A stretch of 19,628 nucleotides of DNA from Oscillospiraceae bacterium (GTDB lineage: Bacteria; Bacillota_A; Clostridia; Oscillospirales; WRJC01). The stretch lies in NCBI GenBank assembly GCA_009785015.1, contig WQXD01000039.1:1-19628 (forward strand). The letters are read 5' to 3'. Both the position numbers and the translations under genes were made by a program. Positions 1 to 6,795 of the stretch are shown here, piece after piece; the first letter of the stretch is position 1; every line of letters starts with the position of its first letter. The notes beneath the pieces were generated by a model. It was not told the DNA's origin and did no database searches. It worked only from the letters and a program-made list of their open reading frames with translations.

Positions 1-155
1 ACAACCATGAGCGGAATCGTCTCGATGACCTCATAGGTTGTAAATCTCTTCTGGCATTTGAGGCATTCCCTCCGGCGGCGTATACTCGCGTATTCCTCTG
101 AGGGCCTCGAATCCACCACTTTGCTCTCGGTATAACCGCAAGCCGGGCAATTCAT
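1..155 (-). CDS. nrdR: Transcriptional repressor NrdR, N-terminal part (runs off the left edge)
   Basis: Reading leftwards from an ATG at 155 gives 51 codons that match the start of NrdR, the zinc-ribbon/ATP-cone repressor of ribonucleotide reductase genes. Visible are the zinc-ribbon cysteines Cys3 and Cys6 (CPAC) and Cys31 and Cys34 (CLKC). The family-typical stretches are SKVVDSRP (residues 11-18), [10 protein letters not shown] (25-34) and [10 protein letters not shown] (36-45). The ATP-cone domain would lie outside the window. An AAGGAGGG motif lies about 14 bases upstream of the start, which is rather far for a Shine-Dalgarno but plausible. The gene follows the DUF4340 gene by 33 bp on the same strand, so it may be co-transcribed with the exporter cluster; no terminator is visible between them. 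The identification is firm; operon membership is inference. Confidence 0.93.
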   Translation of the reverse strand, partial: MNCPACGYTESKVVDSRPSEEYASIRRRRECLKCQKRFTTYEVIETIPLMV

Positions 156-188
156 TTTATTTCTACCGCCCTCCTTGGTTTTTGCGCT

Positions 189-1859
189 TTATTCCCTGGC
201 GTCTTTCGCAATCGGCAGATTTTGCAAAACCAGCGCGGTGTCGTTCCGCATTTTCAGCACCTTATCCCGAAGCACATAAAAATCCCCGCTGCCGTTCAGC
301 CTGTAAAAACTGCGCCTTGTCTGCCCTTCCACAAAAAAGAATTCATAATCCCTGACAAATCCGTCCCTGTTTGTCACAATCATCCGGAGCAGGGGCTCTT
401 TATCGTCGTATACATCGGTTTCATAATCCAAAAGATCGATTGACAGCATGGCGTAATAATAACCCCTGAAGTAATCGTCGTCGCCTATCTTGTTTACTAT
501 CATGTCCTTTCCGTTGCCGGTCACCAAAAGTTCCTGCCCGCTCCCTTCAAACAGGAAAACGGCGTCTTCTTCCCCGGGGATTTTCACCACTATCGACTCT
601 ACGTCGTTTATATTCTGGTCGAATATGCCCCTGTTCACGAATTTGAGCAGGTCCCATTCCACAAACGGCTGCAGCTCGCCTTCGAATTTCAGCTTTTCGG
701 GGGATATTTCGACAATTGAACCGAAATCCGCGGATAAAACGTAATAATTGCCGCGTTCATTCGGCTTTGAAAACACGAAATAGTAATTTCTTTCCTTGAA
801 ATCGAAAGTTATGCGCACTGCGGGATCGTCAAAACCGTATTTTTGGAATATACCGGCCAAATCGTCGCTTATCTCATCATCCTCATCCGAGTAAAACAGA
901 GATATCACTTCGTCGGCGGAAAAAGCGTGGACCACCCGGTCCCCCGCGAAGTAGACGAAAGCGTAGATCAAAGTCGAGTAACGGTCGGAGATTATATACG
1001 GGCTGGGGTATTTCATCTGCCAGTTTACAAGCGCTTCCGAACCTTCGGGAATGGGGGCGCTGTAGATTTCGAGCATCAGGTCATATCCCTTGTAGAACTT
1101 GAAATTGTCGACGTACAAAGTCTCGTTTTGTTTTATCGGCTCGGCGACGATGGGCAGCATGATCGAATACCTGTCGCTTAATATCGTTTCCTCCATCATC
1201 GTGTCCAAGATATATATGGCCGGCCTTATGCCGTCTTTGTTTTCATACATGACGTAATATCCGCCGGTGGTGGGGATTTTGTCGCCGATTATTATCTTGT
1301 ACCATTCGTCGTCGGTGGTAGTGACGACAAAATACAGATCGTCGTTGTTTCTGGTCCCCAGCCCGAACTGCTCGAGATCCTGCAGTATTTCGTCGCCGTC
1401 GTCAACGCCCGCGGCGGCCACCCTCTCCATGCTCAGCAGATATCCCGAATTCGTGAAAAAACTCGCTATCGTTTCGCCGTTTATCGGGACCAATTCCGCC
1501 CCCTCCACGAAATAGTAGTTTTGCCCCAGGTGGTGGACCAGCCTAAAGCTGTCGTTGGGATTTTTCACTTCCACGCTCTTTATATATTCCCTTGTGACCT
1601 GCGGGGTTATCATTATTCTGTTGGTGGTGCCCACTTCCTCGCCCGGAAGCAGGGTCAGAAGTATCTCGTCCTCGCTGTTTTTCAATACCCTGTTTCCATC
1701 CTCGAGATATTCTATCGTGGTGGTCACCGGCGCGTTCATTTTGTCCACGATGGGTTTGAGCATAAGAAAATACAACCCGGTCAAAACCGCGAAAGCTGCT
1801 GCGCACAGCGAAAGGATCACCATCTGTTTTTGAACGGTAGACATTTGCTTTTTTTTCAT
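189..1859 (-). CDS. DUF4340 domain membrane-anchored protein, last gene of the GldG-type ABC cluster
   Basis: This 556-residue protein has a short basic N-terminus, one membrane segment at about residues 14-36, and a long acidic extracytoplasmic part. It resembles the DUF4340 proteins that commonly follow gldG-like genes. No enzymatic motif was recognised and the molecular role is unknown; family context suggests a periplasmic or wall-side component of the exporter. The frame is open further upstream to 1940, but I chose the ATG at 1857-1859. It overlaps the stop of the upstream gene as ATGA and has an AGGAGG motif 8-10 bases before it. The extra 27 residues of the longer version would be hydrophilic and would lie inside the preceding gene. 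The overlap implies translational coupling with the GldG-like protein. Confidence 0.85.
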   Translation of the reverse strand: MKKKQMSTVQKQMVILSLCAAAFAVLTGLYFLMLKPIVDKMNAPVTTTIEYLEDGNRVLKNSEDEILLTLLPGEEVGTTNRIMITPQVTREYIKSVEVKNPNDSFRLVHHLGQNYYFVEGAELVPINGETIASFFTNSGYLLSMERVAAAGVDDGDEILQDLEQFGLGTRNNDDLYFVVTTTDDEWYKIIIGDKIPTTGGYYVMYENKDGIRPAIYILDTMMEETILSDRYSIMLPIVAEPIKQNETLYVDNFKFYKGYDLMLEIYSAPIPEGSEALVNWQMKYPSPYIISDRYSTLIYAFVYFAGDRVVHAFSADEVISLFYSDEDDEISDDLAGIFQKYGFDDPAVRITFDFKERNYYFVFSKPNERGNYYVLSADFGSIVEISPEKLKFEGELQPFVEWDLLKFVNRGIFDQNINDVESIVVKIPGEEDAVFLFEGSGQELLVTGNGKDMIVNKIGDDDYFRGYYYAMLSIDLLDYETDVYDDKEPLLRMIVTNRDGFVRDYEFFFVEGQTRRSFYRLNGSGDFYVLRDKVLKMRNDTALVLQNLPIAKDARE

Positions 1860-3376
1860 GAATGCCGCCTCCTGAGCCACACGGCCACGCCGCACACGCT
1901 CACTATAAAGGGAAGAAGCAAAACGCAGATGAGAGTCCACATATTCTGTTCATCCATCGACATGACCAATTTGGTGCTGTCAAAAAGTTTGAAATCTATA
2001 TCGGTGGAGATTTTTCTGCTGGTCATTATCCTCATCGCGTTGAGCATTATATCCGAATTGCAATACGCGTTGTTTGGCACATAGGCCAAATATTCGTAAG
2101 AGCCGCTGACCAAAAACAGCGACGTTTTTGGTTCGTTGTTGACATACTGGGTTTTTTGGGCCACCACGAGCAGATTGCTGGGTTCCTGCTCGGAAGTCCT
2201 GCCGTCGCTGTAGCTCACATATGAAGAGGGCGAAGAGAGCAAAACCGGGGAAACATCCCTTTCGCTGGCTATATTCAGTATTTTTATGGGTTTGGCGTTG
2301 GGGACTATTGTTTTCGGCTTGGTGGATAGCGCCCGGATGCTCGCCGTCAGCTCGTCCCCCACGTTGCTGGCCTGGTTGTAGTCGGCTATGAGATAAAGCC
2401 CCGTCGCGCTGAGCGAGTTTTTTTCGTCCACGATTTTGCTGCCGTGCTCGAAAGCCATTCCGTATTCCTTCATCAGGTCGTCAAGTTCGGGCAATGCCCC
2501 CTCGTCCGGCGACGAAAAATACATCACGCTGCCGAACTGGTTCAAAAACGAAGCCACTTTGTCGATTTCGGAGCGCACCGTGGGGTTGTCGGGGCTCGCC
2601 CCGATGAAATCCTTGCGCGGCTTGGATATGACCAAAATCTTCGCTTCGTTTATCTCTTCCTGAGAGGTTTGGGCCAAATCGATCGGCTTGAACTGGAACC
2701 CGTTGTCCAAAAACAGGCCGGCGAGTTCCGCCGGGATCTCCTCGGCGTGCCCCGTGGTGTAATAGACCAAAGGGTAATCCACGCTGACCGCCTGCAGTAT
2801 GGCGGAGACAAGCGTCCTCTCGCCGGCAAACGCCCAGTAATCGTTCGTGGATTCCGCAATTATGAAAAACGACGACGCCCCGAGCAGTTTCGCCTTTCCC
2901 TTGCTTCTGACCGCCACCGAAGTGGTGGCCAACTGGGAGAGCTCGGAAGTGGTGAATTCGTTTTTTATCCCCGGATTTTTTATTATATCGATTTCGGAAA
3001 TGGTTATGTTTTTAAATTCCTCCGCGAACAGCTTGACGCAGTTTGTGACCATTTTGCCCATATATACGCGCTTGTCGTACATATCCATGGGCATGAAGAA
3101 CACGATCTCTATCGGATCGTTTATATCTTCCAGAATTTCGCGCGTATCCTGCGTTATCTGATATATCTGCTGTTTTGTCATGTCGATAAACATGGGCCTT
3201 ATGTTGTTCACCGCGGTTATTACGATATTCAGGATAACCACGGCCGCCACGAAGACGACGGTAAAAACCATCGCGACGGAGCCGTATTTTAATTTTCTTT
3301 TGAAGGAAGTTTCGGAATTTCTGATGCTTTTTTCCAAAATTTCCCGTTCTTTTTCATTGTTCGCGTTTTCGTTCAT
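1856..3376 (-). CDS. GldG-family ABC transporter auxiliary protein
   Basis: The 506-residue protein starts with a charged cytoplasmic tail, a membrane segment at about 32-56 and a large outside domain. It ends in a second membrane segment (about 479-500) followed by Arg-Arg-Arg-His-Ser. This two-anchor layout, together with the segments IYQITQDTREIL and VYYTTGHAEE, fits the GldG / ABC_transp_aux family (intracellular-transport IFT52-like fold). In gliding Bacteroidetes GldG pairs with GldA and GldF; in Firmicutes the same set is found without gliding and the cargo is not known. It starts 30 bp after the permease stop, and its stop overlaps the start of the DUF4340 gene by four bases. The Shine-Dalgarno is weak (GGGGTGG about 12 bases upstream), so translation may depend on coupling. 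Confidence 0.85.
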   Translation of the reverse strand: MNENANNEKEREILEKSIRNSETSFKRKLKYGSVAMVFTVVFVAAVVILNIVITAVNNIRPMFIDMTKQQIYQITQDTREILEDINDPIEIVFFMPMDMYDKRVYMGKMVTNCVKLFAEEFKNITISEIDIIKNPGIKNEFTTSELSQLATTSVAVRSKGKAKLLGASSFFIIAESTNDYWAFAGERTLVSAILQAVSVDYPLVYYTTGHAEEIPAELAGLFLDNGFQFKPIDLAQTSQEEINEAKILVISKPRKDFIGASPDNPTVRSEIDKVASFLNQFGSVMYFSSPDEGALPELDDLMKEYGMAFEHGSKIVDEKNSLSATGLYLIADYNQASNVGDELTASIRALSTKPKTIVPNAKPIKILNIASERDVSPVLLSSPSSYVSYSDGRTSEQEPSNLLVVAQKTQYVNNEPKTSLFLVSGSYEYLAYVPNNAYCNSDIMLNAMRIMTSRKISTDIDFKLFDSTKLVMSMDEQNMWTLICVLLLPFIVSVCGVAVWLRRRHS

Positions 3377-3406
3377 TTTATTTTACCACCCCAAATATTA
3401 TATTAA

Positions 3407-4123
3407 TTACTGCCAGCGCCTCATCTCGTAAATCCTTATGGTCAAAAACAAAAATATTACCACAATCGAAGCGTAATATATGATCGCGCTTATATCGAAT
3501 ATCCCGTAAGTGAACGCCGAAAAACGGGAAAAAATCGAAACGAAGTCCAAAACATATCTCACCGCCGCGTTGCCGACCGCCCCGGAGAAAGTCCCCGAAA
3601 GAAGCAGAAACAAAAGTGTGGCTATCGATACCACCGCGGCTGTAAGCTGATCCTCGGTCATGGCGGAGATAAACAGGCCTATGGCTATAAAGGCCGCCCC
3701 GATCAACAGGATGCTTATCACGTTGCCGATCAGAACCGCGCTGTTTGTCTGCCCCGGCGTCTCCGCGTAGCGGTAAAGCACATAAAAACTGAGGCAGGAG
3801 ACAAGCAGCGTCGAGGCGAACAAAACAAACGCCGCCAGAAATTTGGCGAAGATCATTCCCGTGAGCGAAACCGGGGAGGTGAGCAGCATCTGCTCGGTTT
3901 TTGTTTTGCGTTCCTCCGAAAGCGAGCGCATGGTCAAAAGAGGGATCAAAACTATGAAGGTGAATATTATGCACATGAAATAGAAAGAAATGTCGGCGGC
4001 GTTGCCCTGTATGTTGGTAAAAGTGAATATCGCCCCCGAAACAAGCAGAAATACGGTGATGAAGATATAGCCCACGGGAGATATGAAATAGGAATACAGC
4101 TCCCTTTTTAAAATTGCGGTCAT
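3407..4123 (-). CDS. ABC-2 type transporter permease (GldF-like)
   Basis: This 238-residue integral membrane protein has about six hydrophobic segments. The N-terminal amphipathic stretch (RELYSYFISPVGYIF) is followed by the family-typical cytoplasmic loop TMRSLSEERKTKTEQMLLTS (about residues 65-84), which in ABC-2 permeases contacts the ATPase. It would form the membrane channel of the exporter with the ATPase encoded just upstream. The start is set at the ATG at 4121-4123, which is preceded by TAGGAGG about 10 bases upstream. An ATG at 4147 in the same frame would add eight residues but would place that ribosome site inside the coding region. It lies 38 bp after the ATPase stop and 30 bp before the GldG-like gene. 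The substrate cannot be read from the sequence. Confidence 0.88.
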   Translation of the reverse strand: MTAILKRELYSYFISPVGYIFITVFLLVSGAIFTFTNIQGNAADISFYFMCIIFTFIVLIPLLTMRSLSEERKTKTEQMLLTSPVSLTGMIFAKFLAAFVLFASTLLVSCLSFYVLYRYAETPGQTNSAVLIGNVISILLIGAAFIAIGLFISAMTEDQLTAAVVSIATLLFLLLSGTFSGAVGNAAVRYVLDFVSIFSRFSAFTYGIFDISAIIYYASIVVIFLFLTIRIYEMRRWQ

Positions 4124-4161
4124 TATGGTAAATCCTCCTAAATACAAATATTACTTCGGTT

Positions 4162-5175
4162 TTATTCGCCGTTTTCGGGATCATCCGGTTCTTTTCCGGC
4201 CTCTTTGCCCGTCGCGTCGATTTGGCTCCGGCCTTTTCCGGGCTTTTTCGTGATGAGCTTTATAAACACGTCCTCGAGGCTCAGCCCCACGTTTTCAAAC
4301 CCCACGATAGGCCAGCCCTTTTCCGCCATTCCGAAAAACAACGGTTTCCGAATATCCACATTCGGCTGCCCCTCGATGAGATAGGACGTGGACTCGCTGT
4401 CTTTCTGGTCCCTCAGAATTTCGGCGTACAATATCCCTTCTTTGTTGCGCATATAATCCAGCACATCCTTTGAAGGCCCGCTTATCTTCACGTTGAAACG
4501 GCGCGTGGATATGACCGACTTCGCTATATCCTCGGTTTTTTCGTCGGCTACGAGCTCGCCTTTGTTGATTATCACTATCCTGTCGCATATGGCCTGGACT
4601 TCCGGAAGTATATGGGTCGAAAGTATGACCGTGTGGGTTTTGCCCAAGGCTTTTATCAGGTTTCTGATGTCTATTATCTGTTTGGGGTCGAGGCCGATTG
4701 TGGGTTCGTCGAAAATCAGGGCTTTCGGGTTTCCGATCAGCGCCTGGGCTATGCCCACCCTCTGGCGGTAGCCTTTTGACAAATTTTTGATTATGCGCTT
4801 GTAAACGTCGGTGATTTTGACCACTTCGCACACTTCCCTGATGTGCTGGGGTTTGTTCAGCTTGCAGCGCTTTAAATCATATGCAAAGCCGAGATACTCT
4901 TTCACGGTCATGTCCAAGTAGAGCGGCGGCTGTTCGGGGAGAAAACCGATCCTTTTTTTTGCCTCCGTCGGGTTGTCCAGAATATCCATGCCTTCGATTT
5001 TCGCGTTGCCCGCAGTCGAGGAGAGATACCCGGTCAGAATATTCAGGGTGGTGGTCTTCCCCGCCCCGTTCGGGCCCAAAAAGCCCACGATTTCGCCTTG
5101 TTTGACGCTAAACGAAATATTGTTCACGGCCACATTCGAGCCGTACTTTTTTACGAGGTTTGTGATCTCTATCAT
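4162..5175 (-). CDS. ABC transporter ATP-binding protein (GldA-like)
   Basis: The 337-residue ATPase has all the expected motifs in order: Walker A GPNGAGKT (residues 34-41), Q-loop glutamine 82 in LPEQPPLY, signature LSKGYRQR (132-139), Walker B LIFDEP (153-158) with D-loop GLDP, and H-loop His188 in STHILPE. The region after about 215 is a C-terminal extension of the kind seen in ABC-2 exporter ATPases. It ends in a hydrophilic, charged tail (KPGKGRSQIDATGKEAGKEP). It powers the exporter formed with the next gene. It is the first gene of the cluster: the 129-bp spacer before it is AT-rich and holds a GC-rich inverted repeat at 5210-5235, so a promoter is likely there, though none is clear. 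Catalytic residues look intact. Confidence 0.93.
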   Translation of the reverse strand: MIEITNLVKKYGSNVAVNNISFSVKQGEIVGFLGPNGAGKTTTLNILTGYLSSTAGNAKIEGMDILDNPTEAKKRIGFLPEQPPLYLDMTVKEYLGFAYDLKRCKLNKPQHIREVCEVVKITDVYKRIIKNLSKGYRQRVGIAQALIGNPKALIFDEPTIGLDPKQIIDIRNLIKALGKTHTVILSTHILPEVQAICDRIVIINKGELVADEKTEDIAKSVISTRRFNVKISGPSKDVLDYMRNKEGILYAEILRDQKDSESTSYLIEGQPNVDIRKPLFFGMAEKGWPIVGFENVGLSLEDVFIKLITKKPGKGRSQIDATGKEAGKEPDDPENGE

Positions 5176-5304
5176 AATCTTCTCTTAAAAATCCCCCTTG
5201 TTTTGATAAGCGGCAAAAACAGCACCTGCTGCCGCATTCTGATTTTAACATTTAAATATTGATATAATGTTAATAATTCTAAGGAAATTTGAATAATTTA
5301 AAAT
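5176..5304. other. Spacer between thpR and the ABC cluster, with a GC-rich inverted repeat
   Basis: This is 129 bp of mostly AT-rich sequence. An inverted repeat GCGGCA...TGCCGC spans 5210-5235 with an inner CAGCA/TGCTG pairing, so on the minus-strand transcript it could fold into a GC-rich hairpin in the leader of the ATPase gene. It is not followed by a T tract on either strand, so it is a poor intrinsic terminator. It could be an operator or a leader structure. No convincing minus-strand promoter was found. Confidence 0.45.
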
Positions 5305-5883
5305 TTAAAATTTCGTCTCATGGATCGGATTATATACAATCCGCCAGTAACGCCGCTGCCCGTATGTTTCTGTTTTTTGGGAACTCTCCATCAGCGTTAT
5401 CGAATCCGCCGAAAATTCTATCGGCGCGAATTTCATTTTCGCCAAGGCCGTTTTTGAATCCTCATAAAATTCCGCTTTTCTCGCCAATGTGACATGGGGA
5501 TGAAACTTGTCGTTTCCCGTGAGCCTTATGCCGAATCCCGCGAGTTCCCCGGTTATGGCTTTGTTTATTTCCCCCAAAATATTTTCGGGTTCGGTTTTCA
5601 CCCCCGCCCAAAGCAATTCGTCGCCCGGGCGCGCGAAAGTGCCGAGTCCCTCTATTTTGATTTTTATGGATGGAGGATTCAATTTTATCACGGTGTTTTC
5701 GGCCGCTTTTTTTAAATCCCCGATTTTTTCGGGTTTGACTTCGCCCACAAACGCCAGCGTGACATGAAAATTTTCCTTTTCCGTAAAACTGCCCCTTGGC
5801 ATGCGCGCCCGCAGCCCGATCAGGTTTTTTTCCAATTCTTCCTTCACGCCGTTTTCAAATTTTATCGCATAAAACATCCGCAT
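5305..5883 (-). CDS. thpR: RNA 2',3'-cyclic phosphodiesterase / 2'-5' RNA ligase family protein
   Basis: This 192-residue member of the 2H phosphoesterase family has the two diagnostic HxT motifs: HVT at residues 40-42 (NFHVTLAFVGEV) and HVT at 130-132 (FHPHVTLAR). The N-terminus (RMFYAIKFE) and length match bacterial ThpR. Such enzymes hydrolyse 2',3'-cyclic phosphate ends of RNA and in vitro join some tRNA halves through 2'-5' bonds; the cellular role is not settled. The start is the ATG at 5881-5883, with a GGGGGG stretch about 11 bases upstream; Met3 is an alternative. The gene is divergent from the rplU promoter, and both share the 5884-6055 spacer. No terminator is obvious after its stop, so some read-through into the ABC cluster is possible. 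Confidence 0.9.
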   Translation of the reverse strand: MRMFYAIKFENGVKEELEKNLIGLRARMPRGSFTEKENFHVTLAFVGEVKPEKIGDLKKAAENTVIKLNPPSIKIKIEGLGTFARPGDELLWAGVKTEPENILGEINKAITGELAGFGIRLTGNDKFHPHVTLARKAEFYEDSKTALAKMKFAPIEFSADSITLMESSQKTETYGQRRYWRIVYNPIHETKF

Positions 5884-5927
5884 AATATTTATTTCCCCCC
5901 GAATTTAAAATAATTTTACAAAAACCC

Positions 5928-5957
5928 TTGACATCGCCCGTGTTTTTGTGGTATAAT
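5928..5957 (+). promoter_or_regulatory. Housekeeping sigma promoter of the rplU-rpmA operon
   Basis: A perfect -35 box TTGACA (5928-5933) and a perfect -10 box TATAAT (5952-5957) are separated by 18 bp. Transcription would start near 5963-5965, about 90 bases before the rplU start, leaving room for the leader structure. The match to the primary-sigma consensus is as strong as expected for a ribosomal protein operon. Confidence 0.9.
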
Positions 5958-5964
5958 AAAAAGT

Positions 5965-6050
5965 GCCGCTTATGTAAGGCCCTCTAAATATTTTGTTTTG
6001 CGCAAAATTGCCTTTTAAACATAGCGAGCCTATTAACGAAAGAGAGGTGC
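5965..6050 (+). ncRNA. Structured 5' leader of rplU (candidate L21 autoregulatory leader)
   Basis: The leader has three nested complementary segments. The outer pair is CGC(T)TATG (5967-5974) with CATAGCG (6020-6026). The middle pair is AAGGC (5976-5980) with GCCTT (6010-6014). The inner pair is ATTTTG (5990-5995) with CAAAAT (6003-6008). In low-GC Gram-positives a conserved leader before rplU is known (Rfam L21 leader) and is thought to mediate feedback by L21. Membership in that family is inference from position and foldability, not from a covariance search. Confidence 0.5.
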
Positions 6051-6055
6051 TTTTC

Positions 6056-6373
6056 GTGTTCGCGGTAGTACAGATCGGCGGAAAGCAGTACAAAGTCAAA
6101 GAAGGGGACGTCGTCTTCGTCGAAAAATTGAATTTCGAAGAAGGGGAGGACGTGGAGTTCGCCGATGTCCTCGCAATTTCAGACGGCGAAAAATTCACAG
6201 CGGGAAATCCGACGGTAGCCGGCGCCTCGGTGAGCGCGAGCGTTTTAAAACACGGCAAGGACAAAAAAATCTATGTGATGACGTATAAATCGAAGAAGAA
6301 CCAGAAAAAGAAAATGGGCCACAGGCAGCCGCACACCAAAATCCAGATAAAGACAATCACGGCGCAGGCATAG
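6056..6373 (+). CDS. rplU: 50S ribosomal protein L21
   Basis: The 105-residue protein has the L21 hallmarks: FAVVQIGGKQYKVKEGD at the N-terminus, VEKL, the basic central stretch YKSKKNQKKKMGHRQPHT (about 77-94) and a short C-terminal tail. It binds 23S rRNA early in assembly of the large subunit. I chose the GTG at 6056 as start because AGAGAGGTG lies immediately upstream at good spacing and because L21 proteins begin at this residue. An ATG at 5993 in the same frame would add 21 residues translated from the leader hairpin, which have no counterpart in the family. The gene is transcribed from the strong promoter at 5928-5957 together with rpmA. Confidence 0.95.
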   Translation: MFAVVQIGGKQYKVKEGDVVFVEKLNFEEGEDVEFADVLAISDGEKFTAGNPTVAGASVSASVLKHGKDKKIYVMTYKSKKNQKKKMGHRQPHTKIQIKTITAQA

Positions 6374-6456
6374 GTCTTTGTCAGGTTATTATACCACAGA
6401 TCCGAAAATAGTTCAAGTATTTAAATTTAATTTTAATACTGCAAGGGGGGAAAAAA
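6374..6456 (+). other. rplU-rpmA spacer lacking the usual prp (ysxB) gene
   Basis: This 83-bp spacer has no open reading frame able to encode the Prp protease (about 110 residues) that normally sits here in Firmicutes. It is AT-rich, with an imperfect inverted repeat at 6416-6440 (AGTATT...AATACT) and the strong ribosome site AAGGGGGG at 6443-6450 that serves rpmA. Confidence 0.75.
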
Positions 6457-6714
6457 ATGGCACATAAAAAAGGCGTGGGCTCCACTAAAAACGGCCGGGA
6501 TTCGGAATCCAAACGGCTCGGCGTAAAAAAGTCCGACGGGCAGAGCGTGATCGCCGGCAATATAATAGTCCGCCAGAGGGGAACCAAAATACATCCGGGA
6601 TTAAACGTCAGGCGCGGCTCGGACGATACCTTGTTCGCGGTGGCCGACGGAAAAGTCAAATTTGAGTATTTCAAAAAAGATAAAAAACAGGCGAGCGTAT
6701 ATCCGGCGCAGTAA
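6457..6714 (+). CDS. rpmA: 50S ribosomal protein L27
   Basis: The 85-residue protein reads [20 protein letters not shown] and continues with the conserved [10 protein letters not shown] and [15 protein letters not shown] segments. L27 sits at the peptidyl-transferase centre, its N-terminal tail reaching the P-site tRNA. The start is fixed by AAGGGGGG six bases before the ATG. Most Firmicute L27 proteins begin with a short extension ending in a QFFA-like motif that Prp cleaves. Here the protein begins directly with the mature AHKKG sequence, as in Proteobacteria, in keeping with the missing prp gene. It is the last gene of the operon, followed by a strong terminator. Confidence 0.97.
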   Translation: MAHKKGVGSTKNGRDSESKRLGVKKSDGQSVIAGNIIVRQRGTKIHPGLNVRRGSDDTLFAVADGKVKFEYFKKDKKQASVYPAQ

Positions 6715-6730
6715 AACGCGCTATAAATCG

Positions 6731-6777
6731 GGGCGGCGGCTTTGGCGTAAATTGCAAAGCCGCCGCCCGTTTTTTTG
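6731..6777 (+). terminator. Intrinsic terminator of the rplU-rpmA operon
   Basis: A perfect 14-bp stem (GGGCGGCGGCTTTG at 6731-6744 with CAAAGCCGCCGCCC at 6755-6768) closes a 10-base loop and is followed by GTTTTTTT. It lies 16 bp after the rpmA stop. The same hairpin is also the only structure after the convergent solute-binding gene, but on the minus strand it is not followed by a good T tract, so its use there is uncertain. Confidence 0.95.
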
Positions 6778-6795
6778 CGTTTTTTGGGAAAAGAT

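Noticed and set aside
1860..1940. N-terminal extension of the DUF4340 protein to the ATG at 1940
   Set aside because: It would overlap the GldG-like gene by 85 bp and put a hydrophilic stretch before the membrane anchor; the ATG at 1859 has a good ribosome site and an ATGA overlap.
5263..5268. TATAAT on the plus strand in the thpR-ABC spacer
   Set aside because: No fitting -35 box about 17 bp upstream and no plus-strand gene after it; AT-rich sequence gives such matches by chance.
5993..6055. Upstream ATG start for L21
   Set aside because: It would translate the leader hairpins into 21 residues unknown in L21 proteins; the GTG at 6056 has the ribosome site.
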